Positions 1 to 10,773 of a stretch of DNA of 64,000 nt are shown here, piece after piece. This DNA is from Dugong dugon (Eukaryota; Chordata; Mammalia; Sirenia; Dugongidae), in the NCBI GenBank assembly GCA_030035585.1, contig CM057468.1, positions 53,130,145 to 53,194,144 on the forward strand, written 5' to 3'. Under the pieces are notes generated by a model. That model made no database searches, was not told the origin of the DNA, and was given only the letters and a program-made list of their open reading frames with translations. Within the stretch, counting starts at the first letter, position 1, and each line of letters begins with the position of its first letter. A program made the position numbers and the translations under genes.

Positions 1-460
1 GAATCTCTCTTAAGGAAATCATCTATAAGCAGACAAAGATTTATGCACAAGGATGTTCACGTCAGCAGTATGTATTACTGCTGCTGTAATAATAGATCCC
101 ATTTATCAAGCCCCTGTTATGTGCCAGGCCCCAAGCTTGTAGTTAGCATATATCGTGCCATTTCATTTATATGACCAGAACAACTGAAAGCCGTTAAACT
201 TTCAACAATAGAGGAAAGATTAAATAATGATACAGATGACTGTTATGCAACCAATTAAACACGACACATAAAAATTTTAATAAGTGGGTAAGCGCTTATA
301 ATAAAATCATAATATAAAACCATATATGGAATAATTGCAAATATGTACAAATGCAAATATCTGTGTCCGTGATTATTAATGTATGGGTAGTATACATAAG
401 AATGGCAAATATTGTGTATATATGTATGTGTGTATGCATGCACACACATATACATTTATA
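1..460 (+). repeat. L1 3'-end relic, interrupted by MIR/L2-like sequence
   Basis: Phrases such as 'atgcacaaggatgttcacg' (43-61) and 'caacaatagaggaaagatta' (205-224) resemble the old mammalian L1 3' region. The same motif order recurs more clearly at 11,385-11,640. Positions about 75-180 break the match and look like a MIR/L2 3' segment ('gttatgtgccaggc'). The end is TG/AT-rich (415-460). Positions 461-823 show nothing recognisable and are intron sequence. Family assignment is from memory. Confidence 0.4.
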
Positions 461-823
461 TAAAGATCAGGAAAGATATATACCCAAATGTTATCAATGT
501 TACCATCATATGGTTATCTTAGAGTGGTAGGATTATGAGTGAATTTTATTTCTTCCTTAAGCTGTTGTTCTGTTTCTAAAGAATAACTAAATATTATAAG
601 AGAACACGAGTTTCCACTTTATGGATGCTGAGCAGTGAGGTCCATGATCCCACTGGTATCATTGTTTACAGTGTACAGAACCAAATCTAAACCCACATTA
701 AATCCTATTTACTGTTAAATACTGTTCTTTGGCAAGCTCTACTCTTTAGGGGTACCATCTAGGCCTGCTCCTGTTCTGGTGTTCCTAATTACATTGTCTC
801 TTTTCTTCTCTTTCTTCATAAAG

Positions 824-921
824 AAAAGCATGAACTTCAGCCAAATGAGTTGGCCATCTCCAAATCTCTTGAGGCATCTAGTCGGATATATGTCTACCGG
901 AAGGACCTGGCTGACACCTTG
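824..921 (+). CDS. RAPGEF5: RAPGEF5 coding exon (first in window; N-terminal edge of the catalytic region)
   Basis: This internal exon has an acceptor after the pyrimidine tract ending 'ttcataaag' and a 'gtaagg' donor. It carries 2 bases of a split codon plus 32 codons: K-H-E-L-Q-P-N-E-L...Y-R-K-D-L-A-D-T-L. It ends in phase 0 and joins the NPFAENEE exon at 4853. In RAPGEF3/4/5 proteins this segment links the Ras-associating region to the CDC25-homology domain; the ELQP...KSL...RKDL pattern matches the family as remembered. The upstream exons lie outside the window. The acceptor could also be the AG at 827-828, but that changes the incoming phase, so 824 is preferred without proof. No frame damage is seen. 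Confidence 0.86.
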
Positions 922-1659
922 GTAAGGACCCGTTAGCCTTTTAGCCTTGAAACACACACACAACAATGTCAGACTCAAAGCCCTGGCCAAGGATCCGCTT
1001 ACCTAATAACTCTACATTTGCAAATCAAAGAGAGGTCCAACTTTAGAAATTCTAAACCCCTACTAAGTTAAACCCTGCTTCTTTCTGAGCTCCCGAAACA
1101 AGGGATTTGAGACAAGTGAATCCTTCTTCCGTGAAATCTTAATTCCATCTCTTCTTTTTTGGCAGGTGTTTGGGGATTAGGCTGAGAAATGCACCCTGGG
1201 CAGATTTAGGGAAAAGAGACTCTGTGTCTTATTTCAGAACATTTGTTGCTCTTTGAATGCTCCATTTCCTTGAAGAAAGGGTAGACTGTGGGCTCACCCC
1301 TGTATAAAATGAGTCATAACAACAGGGCATCTGATCACTGAAGTTATTTTCTGTTCTTAATTTAAGAACATATAAGCCTAAATGGACGATTTTTGTTGTT
1401 GCTGTTGTTCCTGAAGACCTCAGTCTTGTGGTTGCTTTCTTGGTGGTAGGACCAGGCCCCAGATACATCACCTATAAACAGTCAGCTCTAACAGATTGTT
1501 GTTTTCCCATCTAGACTTCTGGACCTGGTCTCTCCTCATGGAGTCCTCACTGGGGCTGGTCTTCCTAGCTGGCTAATGATTGAGGGATCTATATACCACA
1601 TAGGTTTAAAAAAAACCTGCTCGTAATAAAAATATTTTGTGTAAAATTATCTGCAGAAT

Positions 1660-1880
1660 ATCAAGCTACCGTAATGATATTAATCATTGTCATTTTTCAT
1701 ACTTATATGCAGGCCATGTATGTGCTGAGTAATTTATGCAGAGTATCTCGTGTAGCACTGGCAGGAACCCCACGAGGTATGAAGAGGCTGAGTAATTTAC
1801 TCTAGCTTCATACAGCCAGGCAAGGATCAGAGCTAGGATTTAAATCCAGTTATGTTTGACTCCGAAGTCCTTGTTCATTC
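1660..1880 (-). repeat. MIR-like SINE relic
   Basis: The reverse-complement MIR core is seen: 'cagccaggcaaggatcagag' followed by 'aggatttaaatccag' and 'gactccgaagtccttgttc' (1815-1875). This matches the 'acacagctagtaagtggcagagctgggatt' logic of minus-strand MIR. It is heavily diverged and its edges are uncertain. Confidence 0.55.
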
Positions 1881-2449
1881 CTTTCATTGGTACATGATGA
1901 GGCAGAAAAGGAGCAGGAACAGCTTTGCTTACTTGATTCTGTCCAGTTCTGAATGGCCTTTGGCAGGTCACATGTGCTGTGTTCATTCATCATGTAAATC
2001 CATTAGTGAAACGTTATAAACATAGTGCTGCACAGCATCTTTGAGTAAATAATGAGACTGATTTTCCCCGTTCTCATAAAGGATGATGATTTAGTAGGTA
2101 GGTAGTGTGGGGTTCTTTGCAGTGGAGGAAGCCCGCACTCTGTCTTCCACTTCTCTCTTCCCCCATCCCACACAGGCTTCTCCTGTGCTTCCCTTGTACA
2201 CAATCCCAGGGTGCTCTCCTACCACTGTCAGACCAGTTTAGAAGAGTAGAAGGTAGGCCTGAGGCAATACATCAGTGGAACAAATGAGTGCCTCTAAAGT
2301 GTGTTTCTAGGGAGCCAGGCTCCCACCTGCCCTCAATTTCCCCATTAGAATCATAGGTTTAGATATTTCATCTCCTAAAAGGTTTCAGTTAAAATGGAAA
2401 CATTTTACGGGAAGGATAACACGTTAAACCACTAGTTCCCACTAGATGT

Positions 2450-2709
2450 GGGGACACTGTGGTTCAATGGTAGAGTTCTCACCTCTCTGGGAGACCCAGG
2501 TTCGATTCCAACACACCTCATATGCAGCCACCACCTATCTGTCAGTGGAGGCTTGCGTGTTGCTATATGCTGAACAGGTTTCAGTGACGCTTCTAGACTA
2601 GGGAGAAAGGCTTGGCAATCAACTTCTGAAAACCCTCTGGAGCATAATGGTCAGATTGTTGTGCATGGGGTTGCCATGAGTCAGGGCTGACTCAACAGCT
2701 AACAACAAC
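2450..2709 (+). repeat. tRNA-Gly-headed SINE with RTE-derived body and tail
   Basis: The head 'gtggttcaatggtagagtt' and 'caggttcgattcc' are the A and B boxes of tRNA-Gly. The body ('cttgcgtgttgctatatgctg', 'gagaaaggcttggcaatcaa') matches the 5' region of the RTE LINE at 45,410-45,615. The tail 'gctgactcaacagctaacaa' matches the RTE 3' end (48,577-48,626). It is internally shortened and diverged. A second, TSD-bounded copy lies at 10,774-11,071. Confidence 0.75.
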
Positions 2710-2737
2710 CTACTAGCATATTCACATTAAAAAACAA

Positions 2738-2793
2738 ACAAAAAAAAACCCCTTTGCCATGGAGTCGATTCTGACTCATAGAGACCCTGAGAT
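2738..2793 (-). repeat. AfroSINE 3'-end fragment
   Basis: 'tttgccatggagtcgattct' and 'gactcatagagaccctga' are the reverse complement of the SINE tail (TCRCTATGAGTCGGAATCGACTC). It is a 5'-truncated fragment beside an A-rich tract. Confidence 0.7.
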
Positions 2794-2973
2794 TAGTTAA
2801 TCTTCTTAGAAAGCAGGAATTAGAGCCCCGAACAAATGAGATACTGGAATGTAAAGTGTTTCTTGGTGAGAGCAGTGGATAGCCTCGAATAACCAGAAGA
2901 CAGTTTCAGGGTAAGGGGCACACTGAGGGAGAAAGTAGGAGGAACAAAAAGCTGAATAAAAATATCCTCACTC

Positions 2974-3592
2974 CTAAAAAAAAAAAAAAAAAAAAAAAGA
3001 CCAGATTTACTGGCCTAAAGGAGACTGGAGAAACCTCAAGAGTGTGGCCCCCAGATACCCTTTCAGCTCAGAGGTGAAGTTACCTTCGAGGTTCACTGTT
3101 CAGCCTGGGAGTGGACAGCCCAGTAAAACTAAATGAGACTAACGAGGTACAGGAGTCCAGTGACAAGGGCCAGAAGGCAGAGGGGGAGTAGGAAGCTGAT
3201 GATAGGGAACACAAGGTTGAGTAAGGATATTGTTGATGTGTTGTGAGATTGTTAACCACTGTTATAGGGCAACATTTGTAGTAACTGTTAAATGGGAGGC
3301 TATTTTGTCCTGTAAGCCTTCATCTTAAGTGAGAATAACAGCAAAATTAGAAGAGCGTAGTCAGTGTCACATAAATGTGTATGTAAAAAGTTTTGAAATG
3401 GTGTCTCTTTGGCTATGTGTATTTTCACCAAAAAAAAAAAAAAAAAAAAAGTTGAGAATTTAGAGGGTTAAAATGTTGTGGGGCGGTTAACCAATGTCAT
3501 AAAACAGCATGTGTGCTACTGTTACATGAGAAACTATTTGTTCTGTAAGCCTTCACCTGAAGTACAATAAAACATTTAAAAAAAAAAAAAAA
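2974..3592 (+). mobile_element. L1 3'-UTR insertion with internal repeat and TSD
   Basis: The segment is bounded by 'atcctcactcct' (upstream, ~2962-2973) and 'atcctcattcct' (downstream, ~3593-3604), an 11/12-base target-site duplication, and ends in a poly-A tail (3577-3592). An L1-type 3' terminus, 'gttaacca(c)tgt...ctgtaagccttca...', occurs twice (~3250-3330 and ~3486-3570), separated by a poly-A tract at 3430-3450. 'agaccagatttactggcct' near the start is homologous to the minus-strand L1 at 17,577-18,482. It is 5'-truncated and non-coding. Confidence 0.65.
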
Positions 3593-4544
3593 AATCCTCA
3601 TTCCTCCAAATGACCAAACAGGTGTTTGTGTTACCTGCCTACACTTTGCCGTCCATTTGAAAGTCAGCCTGGGCAGTGTGGAGTCCATCTGGTCCCAGTC
3701 TAGCCTGGCCAATCCTTGAGAGACCTTAGTTTAATCCCACCACCTCAATATTTGCAAACTCGTTCGTTCAGTCAGCTCTTACTGAGCCCCGCACTGTATC
3801 CCCCTTACAGAGAACCAAGCCTCTGGAAGAAAAGCTCTGTGAAGGCCCTTTGTCATTAGTTTTTAAATTAGAAAACCTCTTCATAAATGTAAAAACTCCT
3901 AAAATGAAAATAGTTTATTTTGTAGTTTAAAAAGAGATTCGTATTTTGTATCTGAAATATTCTCTTCCTGCATTGTTATTTATTTTTGCAAAGTTATGTT
4001 CTTCTTGTTTTTAAGATGTCATCATTAACTATTCAAGTCCAAGGCATTGAAATCCCTTAAATGGGAGAATTTATATTTTCATTAGCAGATAGCAAACATT
4101 TTGGAAAGATGCCATGTAATTTTAATAACTTCCATAACAGATTAGAGCTGTTGTGGCATTTAATAAATTCATGCCAGATTTTACAGACGTAGTACTGCCA
4201 AACTCATAGTAGTTAGGCCCTGTTTATGTATAGAAAGCTGTTGATACTTAAAATAATCATCTACCGTTGCGCATAAATGGAATAACTTTTATTTTTTTAT
4301 TTCATGTTTAAATTTTTTCACTTTGCATGGGTGTTTTCATAAAATTTGTAGATGTGTGTCTGGAATGAGATTTGTTAAATGTATCTCCTGTAAAAGCTGT
4401 GTCTGTCTTTATTGAAGTGTACCATGACATTTCTTTTGTTTGTTTTTGTGCTAACCCTGCTGGCGCATTAATTCTTACCAGAAGCCAAAGTGATTTCAGG
4501 GCTTTCACTTTCATCATGCTGTCTGCCAGGGCAGTGTTTTATAA

Positions 4545-4546
<2 letters not shown>

Positions 4547-4610
<64 letters not shown>
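4547..4610 (+). repeat. (GT)32 microsatellite
   Basis: An uninterrupted 64-base GT run ends about 240 bases before the acceptor of the next RAPGEF5 exon. In pre-mRNA it would be a long UG repeat. The short open frames across it are artefacts of the repeat. Confidence 0.97.
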
Positions 4611-4612
<2 letters not shown>

Positions 4613-4852
4613 TGGAGGGACAGGCAAAATCAGTGAAATATCATTGATCAAATTCTCCTGTTTCCAAGGCTATCTCCTAAATTGACTGTAACTCACTGAA
4701 GGTGAACAAACCAGAGAAAATATTAAGTGCACTCAAAAATGATTACTTTTCTTATCTGGGCTTCTAGAGCCTTTCTTTCTGTGGCCAGCCAATTACATTA
4801 CAAAACTTTTGGTAATTACTGAGGATCCTTTTGCTTCTGTCTGTTGGTTTAG

Positions 4853-4975
4853 AATCCATTCGCAGAAAATGAGGAATCACAGCAAAGGTCCATGAGGATT
4901 TTGGGAATGAACACTTGGGATCTTGCCCTGGAATTAATGAATTTTGACTGGAGTCTATTTAATTCAATTCACGAG
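4853..4975 (+). CDS. RAPGEF5: RAPGEF5 coding exon (start of CDC25-homology domain)
   Basis: The exon lies between 'ggtttag' and 'gtaagt', has 123 bases and 41 codons, and is phase 0 at both ends. It encodes N-P-F-A-E-N-E-E...I-L-G-M-N-T-W-D-L-A-L-E-L-M-N-F-D-W-S-L-F...I-H-E. The run W-D-L-A-x-E-L-M-x-F-D-W-x-L-F-x-x-I is the typical opening helix of RasGEF catalytic domains ('LA.qLT..d..LF..I'). It continues into QELIYF in the next exon. Family knowledge: this domain opens the nucleotide-binding site of Rap/Ras-like GTPases. Donor and acceptor are strong and no lesion is present. Confidence 0.93.
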
Positions 4976-5699
4976 GTAAGTAGGGAGTGAAAAGATAAAA
5001 TCAATGCTAGTGCTGTTTTAACTGTGAAGTCTTTTTGAAGAATATTTGTATGTGTATCTGAGTATAAAAAAAGATCCGTCACCTGGTGATACAGTTTTGC
5101 AAGGATAGAATGGTCCAAAAATATATTTAGGTACTTTAAATATATTAAAAGACTGATCTAATCCTAGGAAAATCATATACTTGGTCATGCATTCATATAT
5201 TTGTGTAATGTGATAGTATAAATATACGATATTCTCATATGTATGTATACATATGTACGTGTACATATATTTATATAAAGCTCTAGTGGGGTTGAAGAAC
5301 CATTTTACCTTTGATACTGGTATTTTTACTTTTTTTCATGAAAGTTACATAGTTATAAAAGAACCACATTTGTATTTATATATGTGTGCATACACAAATG
5401 TTTACTCTTAAGAAAATTCTGTAAATTTAGACTGAGCTGCAAAACTTCAAAGACTTTCTTGCAAACCTTGAGATATGTGTCAAATTTTTACATCTATGAA
5501 CTTCTCCCTTCAGGACAAATTATAACATTTACGAAATGGTAGGGTAGGGGTGAAATGCTACTGATAACTAATGACTAAATTTGACCAGTGGCAAGGCTCA
5601 CTGGAATCAGGAGATGAAAAACGTGATAGTCCTGTGCAACCATATGTTGGAATTGCTTTGCCATGTAGTGAAATTTTTCACCACAAAATGGTCTTTTCC

Positions 5700-5856
5700 A
5701 TCAACTGCTAACTGAAAGTTCAGTGGTTCGAAACCACCAGTGGCTCCAAGGGAGAAGGATGTGGCAGTCTGCTTCTGTAGAGATTTACAGAACCCCTATG
5801 GGGTTGCTATGAGTTGAAATTGACTGGACAGCAGTGGGTTTAGTTTTTTGGTTTTG
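5700..5856 (+). repeat. AfroSINE, 5' end eroded
   Basis: 'caactgctaactgaaagtt', 'gtggttcgaaaccaccagtg', 'ggcagtctgcttctgtagag' and 'ctatgagttgaaattgactg' follow the SINE order from B box to RTE-like tail. The first ~40 bases are hard to align. A minus-strand SINE piece is directly abutted. Confidence 0.75.
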
Positions 5857-5970
5857 ACCTTTCAAAAGCTAGTTGCCAGGCCTGTCTTCCAAGGTACCTC
5901 AGGGTTGGTTCGAACCATCAAACTTTCAGTCATTAGTGGAGTACTTAACCGTTTATGCTTCCCAGGGACT
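5857..5970 (-). repeat. SINE fragment ('gtccctgggtgg' subtype)
   Basis: It ends in 'gcttcccagggact', the reverse complement of the 'agtccctgggtggc' head. 'ttgccaggcctgtcttccaa' is the body shared with 18,551-18,772. The RTE-like tail is missing, so it is 3'-truncated or recombined with the neighbouring plus-strand SINE. Confidence 0.65.
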
Positions 5971-6305
5971 CTTTTAAATGTCCTCATATTTTCTCATTAA
6001 ATTGAGAGAAAATTTCAACATTGTGGACTGAATTTGAGCAACTAGTGTACTCACTCAGGCTAAGTGACTTGTGACTTTGAAAATGTGATTAGAGTGAGCT
6101 ATGACCCTGCTTATCCAGTGGGAGAATATGGATTATTTCCATAAAATAAATACACATACATCCCCCTACCTTTAAAATTAAGTCTCATCTATTGCTCTGC
6201 ACATGATCAGTCTGTATAAGTAGTTACTGGTCTTTTTCACTTTGGTGTAAATCATTGGCTCTTGCCCTCATATCACTTTCTTTGTGAATTGACAGTATCC
6301 TGTAT

Positions 6306-6507
6306 CAGTAGTTCTCAAAGCAAGACACCTACACCAGCAGCATCAGTATCAGCATCACCTGGTAACTTGTTAGAAACGCAGATTTCAGGCCCCACCCCAG
6401 ACCCGCTGAATCAGGAACCCTGGGACGGGTGGGTGGGCAGCGAGGTCCAGCATGCTGTGGTCGCCCTTCAGGTGATCCTGGTTCACACTGAAATTTGAGA
6501 ACCATTG
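6306..6507 (+). mobile_element. MER20-like non-autonomous hAT element
   Basis: The terminal inverted repeats are CAGTAGTTCTCAAA (left) and the complement of TTTGAGAACCATTG (right). The interior carries 'agcatcacctggtaacttgt' and 'ccccaccccagacccgctga', which match MER20 as remembered. The element is 202 bp. The flanking 8-mers no longer match well. Confidence 0.75.
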
Positions 6508-6527
6508 TCTTAGAGAGTTGACCAAGT

Positions 6528-6730
6528 TGTTGTTGTTGTGTGCCGTCGAGTCAATTGTGACTCAAATCAACCCTATAGGACAGGGTAGAACTGTCCCACG
6601 GTTTCCTAGGCTGTTACCTTTATAGGAGGAGATCTCCAGATCTTTTCTTTTGTGGAGCTACTGAGTGGGTTTAAACCCCCAACCATTCGGTTAGCAGCCA
6701 AGTACTCAACCATTGCGCCACCAGGGCTCC
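6528..6730 (-). repeat. AfroSINE
   Basis: It reads (TTG)n, then 'gtgccgtcgagtcaattgtg', 'ccctataggacagggtagaa', 'cggttagcagccaagtactc' and 'gcgccaccagggctcc'. This is the full reverse complement of the SINE from RTE-like tail to tRNA-like head. Confidence 0.88.
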
Positions 6731-7104
6731 TTCAAGTCCTAGTAGTAGTATTCATTTTCACTTGTATTTGCCAACATATAAAGTTTGGGAGGTTTTAGGA
6801 TTCGATCGTAAGATTTACACTTTAGAAGGTCTTAGATTGTAAGGACTTTGTCTTATATTCTAAAACATTATTTTATGTAAGGATTCTAGATAAACAGTGT
6901 TTATGAGGCATCTCTGAAACTCAAGATAAACGAAAGGTACATTTTGAATTCAACAGATTATTTGTTATATATTCTCTGTTAACCTATCTAATGAAATGGG
7001 AGTGGCTGCCTGAAGATCACTCTTAAAAATGAGCTGGATTTTGTTATCAACATGACTTTGAATGTGCTAAAAATAATCCCTGGCATAAATACATTTTCTT
7101 TCAG

Positions 7105-7283
7105 CAAGAGCTAATCTACTTCACGTTCAGCAGACAAGGAAGTGGGGAGCACACAGTGAACCTCAGCCTGCTACTGCAGAGGTGCAATGAAGTCCAACTC
7201 TGGGTGGCCACTGAGATTCTGCTCTGCAGCCAGCTGGGCAAACGGGTACAGCTGGTGAAAAAATTCATCAAAATCGCTGCTCA
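7105..7283 (+). CDS. RAPGEF5: RAPGEF5 coding exon (CDC25-homology domain)
   Basis: The exon is 179 bases from 'tttcag' to 'gtaagt', giving 59 codons plus two bases (CA). The next exon supplies C to make His. It encodes [11 protein letters not shown]...[21 protein letters not shown]...[14 protein letters not shown](H). The motif R-C-N-E-V-Q-x-W-V-A-T-E-I-L...K-R-x-x-x-x-K-x-F-I-K-I-A is the classic RasGEF conserved region 1 ('fN.l..wv...Il...r...i..fI.iA..c'), part of the GTPase-binding core. Reading frame and splice sites are intact. Confidence 0.95.
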
Positions 7284-7862
7284 GTAAGTTCCTGCTGGTG
7301 AAAAGTGCTATTTCTCTAGTCTCCTTGAGTACTTTTTTTTCCCTTGTGGTGATGGTAAGAAAAGTTGGGATGTAAAAATATAAAATTGATTTAAGTAACC
7401 AAATGATTGAAAAGGTCTGTTCTTGAATATGTATTATTTGCATTTGAATTATTTATATTTTAAAGTAAATGCCAAAACACCGGACTCAAGCATTGGCCTG
7501 TATGCTGTAGAACTAATAAGAAGGCAGTGCACTCTTCCTGTTGTGCAGCTAAATTACAGTGTGGACAGGTGAGCTACAGTAGGCTAGGAAAATCGGGAAA
7601 GGTGATGTGAGGGAGTGAGAATCCTTGAAAGGTAGGTGCACTCTAGGGTTTTGTTCTTGACTCCTTGTTGCCCAGAGTATGAATTTTGCAAACCCATGAG
7701 AAGGAAAGCCTTGCACTGGCTGGCCGCAGCCTCCTGAACTTTGAGCCTCACCCCCAGCGTGCACCCTGTGCCCCAGCCACTCTGAATGTCTATCTCTTTC
7801 CCAAACACACCATTGGGAAAGCCTGGATGTGTGATGTTGGCTCTGCCAAGAATGGCCACTTC

Positions 7863-7929
7863 CATTTGAACTGGGTCTTGAGGAATGACAGCAGTTTGTT
7901 TGGTCATTCCTTAAGACCTAGTTCAAATG
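7863..7929 (+). other. 27-bp inverted repeat with 13-base loop (candidate RNA hairpin)
   Basis: The left arm is 7863-7889 (starts CATTTGAACTGGG). The right arm is 7903-7929 (ends CCTAGTTCAAATG). Loop 7890-7902. In sense RNA all 27 positions pair, 25 Watson-Crick and 2 G-U. Pairing fails quickly outside the arms. It lies in sense orientation within a RAPGEF5 intron and borders L2-like sequence. L2-derived hairpins have given rise to some mammalian microRNAs; whether this one is transcribed or processed is unknown. Confidence 0.8.
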
Positions 7930-8185
7930 TTACTTCCTTCCTGAAGCTATGCCGGGGTTTCAAATGCAAGGTCAACTACTACCTTCCCTGTCCCCTCACA
8001 TACTTTTTTTTTTTAAACAACTTTCATTGTATTTATTAAATTTATCTGTTTTTATAGAATTCCATCACTAGACTGTAAGCTCCCAGAAGACAGGAACCAT
8101 TTCGAATCAGTCATTGTACCTTGGTTGCCTGCTATAGAACTTAAATAGCAGCGACTCAGTAATGTTGGTTGAATGAAATTTTAGT
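7903..8185 (+). repeat. L2 LINE 3'-end relic
   Basis: 'gttcaaatgttacttccttc', 'gactgtaagctcccagaaga' and 'gttggttgaatgaa' follow the L2 3' consensus order (CTCAAATGTCACCT..., TGTAAGCTCC..., TTGAATGAA). Confidence 0.6.
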
Positions 8186-8424
8186 AACTTGCTGGGAACA
8201 TCTCTCAAAATACCGAATTACTACCGAAACTGTTCACTTGGACAGCTTCCAGAAACAGGAAGCAACATGGATCAAAATCTCTCCCAGTTCCTTTTTCCTC
8301 CCAGCCTTCCCATTTTACTTCTCCTTTGTCTTCCAAAGTAGTTTTTATATAGAAGAGTGTGAGTAGAGTACTTGTCACTGTAATGTATTTAGGAAATACG
8401 CACTGATTGCTCATAATATATGCA

Positions 8425-9130
8425 GATCTATGCAAGGTACTGTGGGAAGATCAGGCTGAGCCTACACCTAATCCTTGCACTCAGGGGACTGCTGTCTGCT
8501 AGGGAGATAATTCTGTAATGCACATGGCTAACGTGCAAAGTAAAATGGAGAAGTGCCCTATTATGAGATCAAATTCTGTTGGGCTTTAGAGGAGGAAAGA
8601 TAATATCCCAAAGGATGTGAGAAGGATTAGGAAAATATCTTTGAAGGAAGTAGCATTCGAGGGTATATTTGAATTCTGAGTGGGATTTTGGGAGGTGAGA
8701 ATTCAGAAGAGCACATTCTCCATGAAGGTAAAAGGCATTGCTGCTGTATTATTAGCAAATAAGCAGAGCATGTAATCTGGGAGGGCAAAGCCATTCAATT
8801 TGGCAAGAGTGGAGGTTTTGTAAGGAAGTTGTGGGGGATTGATCTGAAAAGGAAAGTGGGACCGAATTGTAAAAGATCTTGAATTCCTAATTGAAGATTT
8901 GAACTGAATTGAGAAGGCAGAAGAGATCCACTGAGATTTGCTAAGCAGGGAACTGATGTGACCAGAGTTGCCCTTCAGGAAGGTTGATTTGAAAGTAGCA
9001 CATAGACTGAACTGTAGGCGGGAGACCCCAGAAGTAGGATATTTTGTTTACTGAGGCAGGAAATAGTGGAGGGTCCTGACTTGGTGTTCACTATGACTGG
9101 GAGTGGAGGAGGCGTAGATAACAGATATGC
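8425..9130 (-). repeat. L2 LINE relic
   Basis: 'gatttgctaagcagggaact', 'gatgtgaccagagttgccct' and 'ggcgggagaccccagaagta' match the reverse strand of L2 ('...tttaagcaggggagtgacatgatcagatttg...'). The match is long and diffuse with eroded edges. Confidence 0.5.
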
Positions 9131-10773
9131 CTGAAGCTTGGGCTGTGCTTGTGAATGCTCCCTTTTTGATTTTGCCAGTGCGTTTCATAATGGCCTGTGA
9201 AATTCCAGAAGGTGATGCTCTTTTGGTAAAAAAACTTTCTTGTATGTGCCAGCTATGAGGAGAAATGGGCCATTAATGTTGCAGGAAGTAAGATGACACC
9301 ATCTAGCTCAGTTCCCGATGTAAGATTCTGTCCATCCTCAGGGACATGAAATATATTCACACCTTCTCCATATGGCCCCATGCTCTTGAATTATTTATTG
9401 TTCTGGTCTCTGTCCCTTGCCCATGGCACAGAATGCCAACAGAAACATACAGTTAAATTCCTTATAATCCGCACTAGTAGGAATAACCAAGGGAAAACAG
9501 TAATTTCCACAATCATGAAGTGTTTTCCCTGCCTGAGGCATCCTATTTGCATATTCATGTCTCCCCATCCTTCTCACCACCATCCCCGCCCCCCACCTCT
9601 GTGGATTGAGTGGATTTGATTTCCTCACACACGGACAAAGGAGTTATTTGCTAAACTGGAATGTTTACTGTCAGTCTGTTCTTATCATGGAATGAATGAC
9701 CCTAGATAACAGGATTCCAGACTGAAATGGTTACCAATATTTGTACTGTTCCAATTTGTCTTACAGATGATAAATCATGTCTTTATTAATTCTTTTTTAT
9801 TTACAGATGCAAATGTTGGTTATATGTGTGTGTGTTTTTTTTAAATGACTAAAAAAAGAAAGAAACATGGACCAGGGAAATTATTTATGGGGAGCTAAAA
9901 GATAAAAAAAATGGATATTATACTTAACATTCCATGCAGATAAGTGATGCTGAATAGAAAGGGGAACAGTACTGAATAATAATAAAACCATATCCCCGAA
10001 AGTTCCTTTTTTCAACTCAATCTCACTGCGTTGTCTCTCTCTTAGTCTTTCTGCCTGGCTTCACCTTCAAATGCAATTTGAAGGGCTTGCTGTATACAGG
10101 GCACTTCAGCGATGGGCAGAACATAAGAATGAAATAGACATGTTCTGGCCTCAAGAAACCTACTGTCTAGTGGGAGATGATGAAATTGCTGAGCCACCGT
10201 CATATATAGCATGGTGGGAGGACCGAGGAGGAAGACAGCCTCCAACCAAGGTTGTTCTGGCACAGGGACAAAAACAGTTCTTATTGGCAGCAAGAGCCTG
10301 GGCAGAGGAGGCTGGCATTTCAAATCATCAACAAGTCAAGAGATGGAGCTAACTCAAGTCTGTCCGGACTGGTGCCAACTTTGAGGGGGTATAATAAGAC
10401 AGAAAGGGTGGAATGGGGGAAGTGAGTGGCAGGAGGGAGGTTGAGCAGCAGTATTGGAGCTGTTAGGCAGCAGTGACCCTCAAAAACAGATGGACATCCA
10501 AATCACAGACCAGGAAATATCTTGTTTTGGTTTATTCACCCAGGAGAAAGTTGGCACATGCCAGATGAAAGGCCAACTGGGCTGAAATTCAGGGCTTCCT
10601 GCTTACCGGGGAACTGAAGGCAGAGCCAGAAGTGGGGCAGGAAGACTGAGAGAGGGACAGCCTGGTGTAGGTTCAGTGATAAGGTGTCTGCTGGAGTTGT
10701 GTTCACCTCAGATGTCTTAGACACAAGGTATAGAGGCAGCAGTGACTTTCCAAGTGCCACTATTAATGGGGAT

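Larger units (their letters stand above)
922..4852 (+). other. RAPGEF5: RAPGEF5 intron (3.9 kb)
   Basis: GT-AG intron, phase 0, between 'gtaagg' and 'tggtttag'. It holds a MIR relic (1660-1880), a tRNA-Gly-headed SINE (2450-2709), an L1 3'-UTR insertion (2974-3592) and a 64-bp GT repeat (4547-4610). Positions 922-1659, 1881-2449 and 3593-4546 show no recognised element. Confidence 0.8.
4976..7104 (+). other. RAPGEF5: RAPGEF5 intron (2.1 kb)
   Basis: Phase-0 GT-AG intron. It contains SINE pieces at 5700-5856 (+) and 5857-5970 (-), a MER20-like element at 6306-6507 and an AfroSINE at 6528-6730 (-). Positions 4976-5699 are AT-rich with no recognised element, and so are 5971-6305 and 6731-7104. 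Confidence 0.8.

Noticed and set aside
1..823. Another upstream RAPGEF5 exon
   Set aside because: Both strands were read for RasGEF/RA-like codons between good splice sites and none was found. The region is mostly L1-like or AT-rich.
4372..4647. 91-codon plus-strand frame across the GT repeat
   Set aside because: The middle is a Cys-Val run from (GT)32. The frame overlaps intron sequence and has no homology hallmark.
10071..10352. 93-codon plus frame, Trp- and Glu-rich
   Set aside because: An equally long minus-strand frame covers the same bases. There is no start context, splice support or domain, and parts resemble an L2-type 'ctgtctagtgggagatga' relic.
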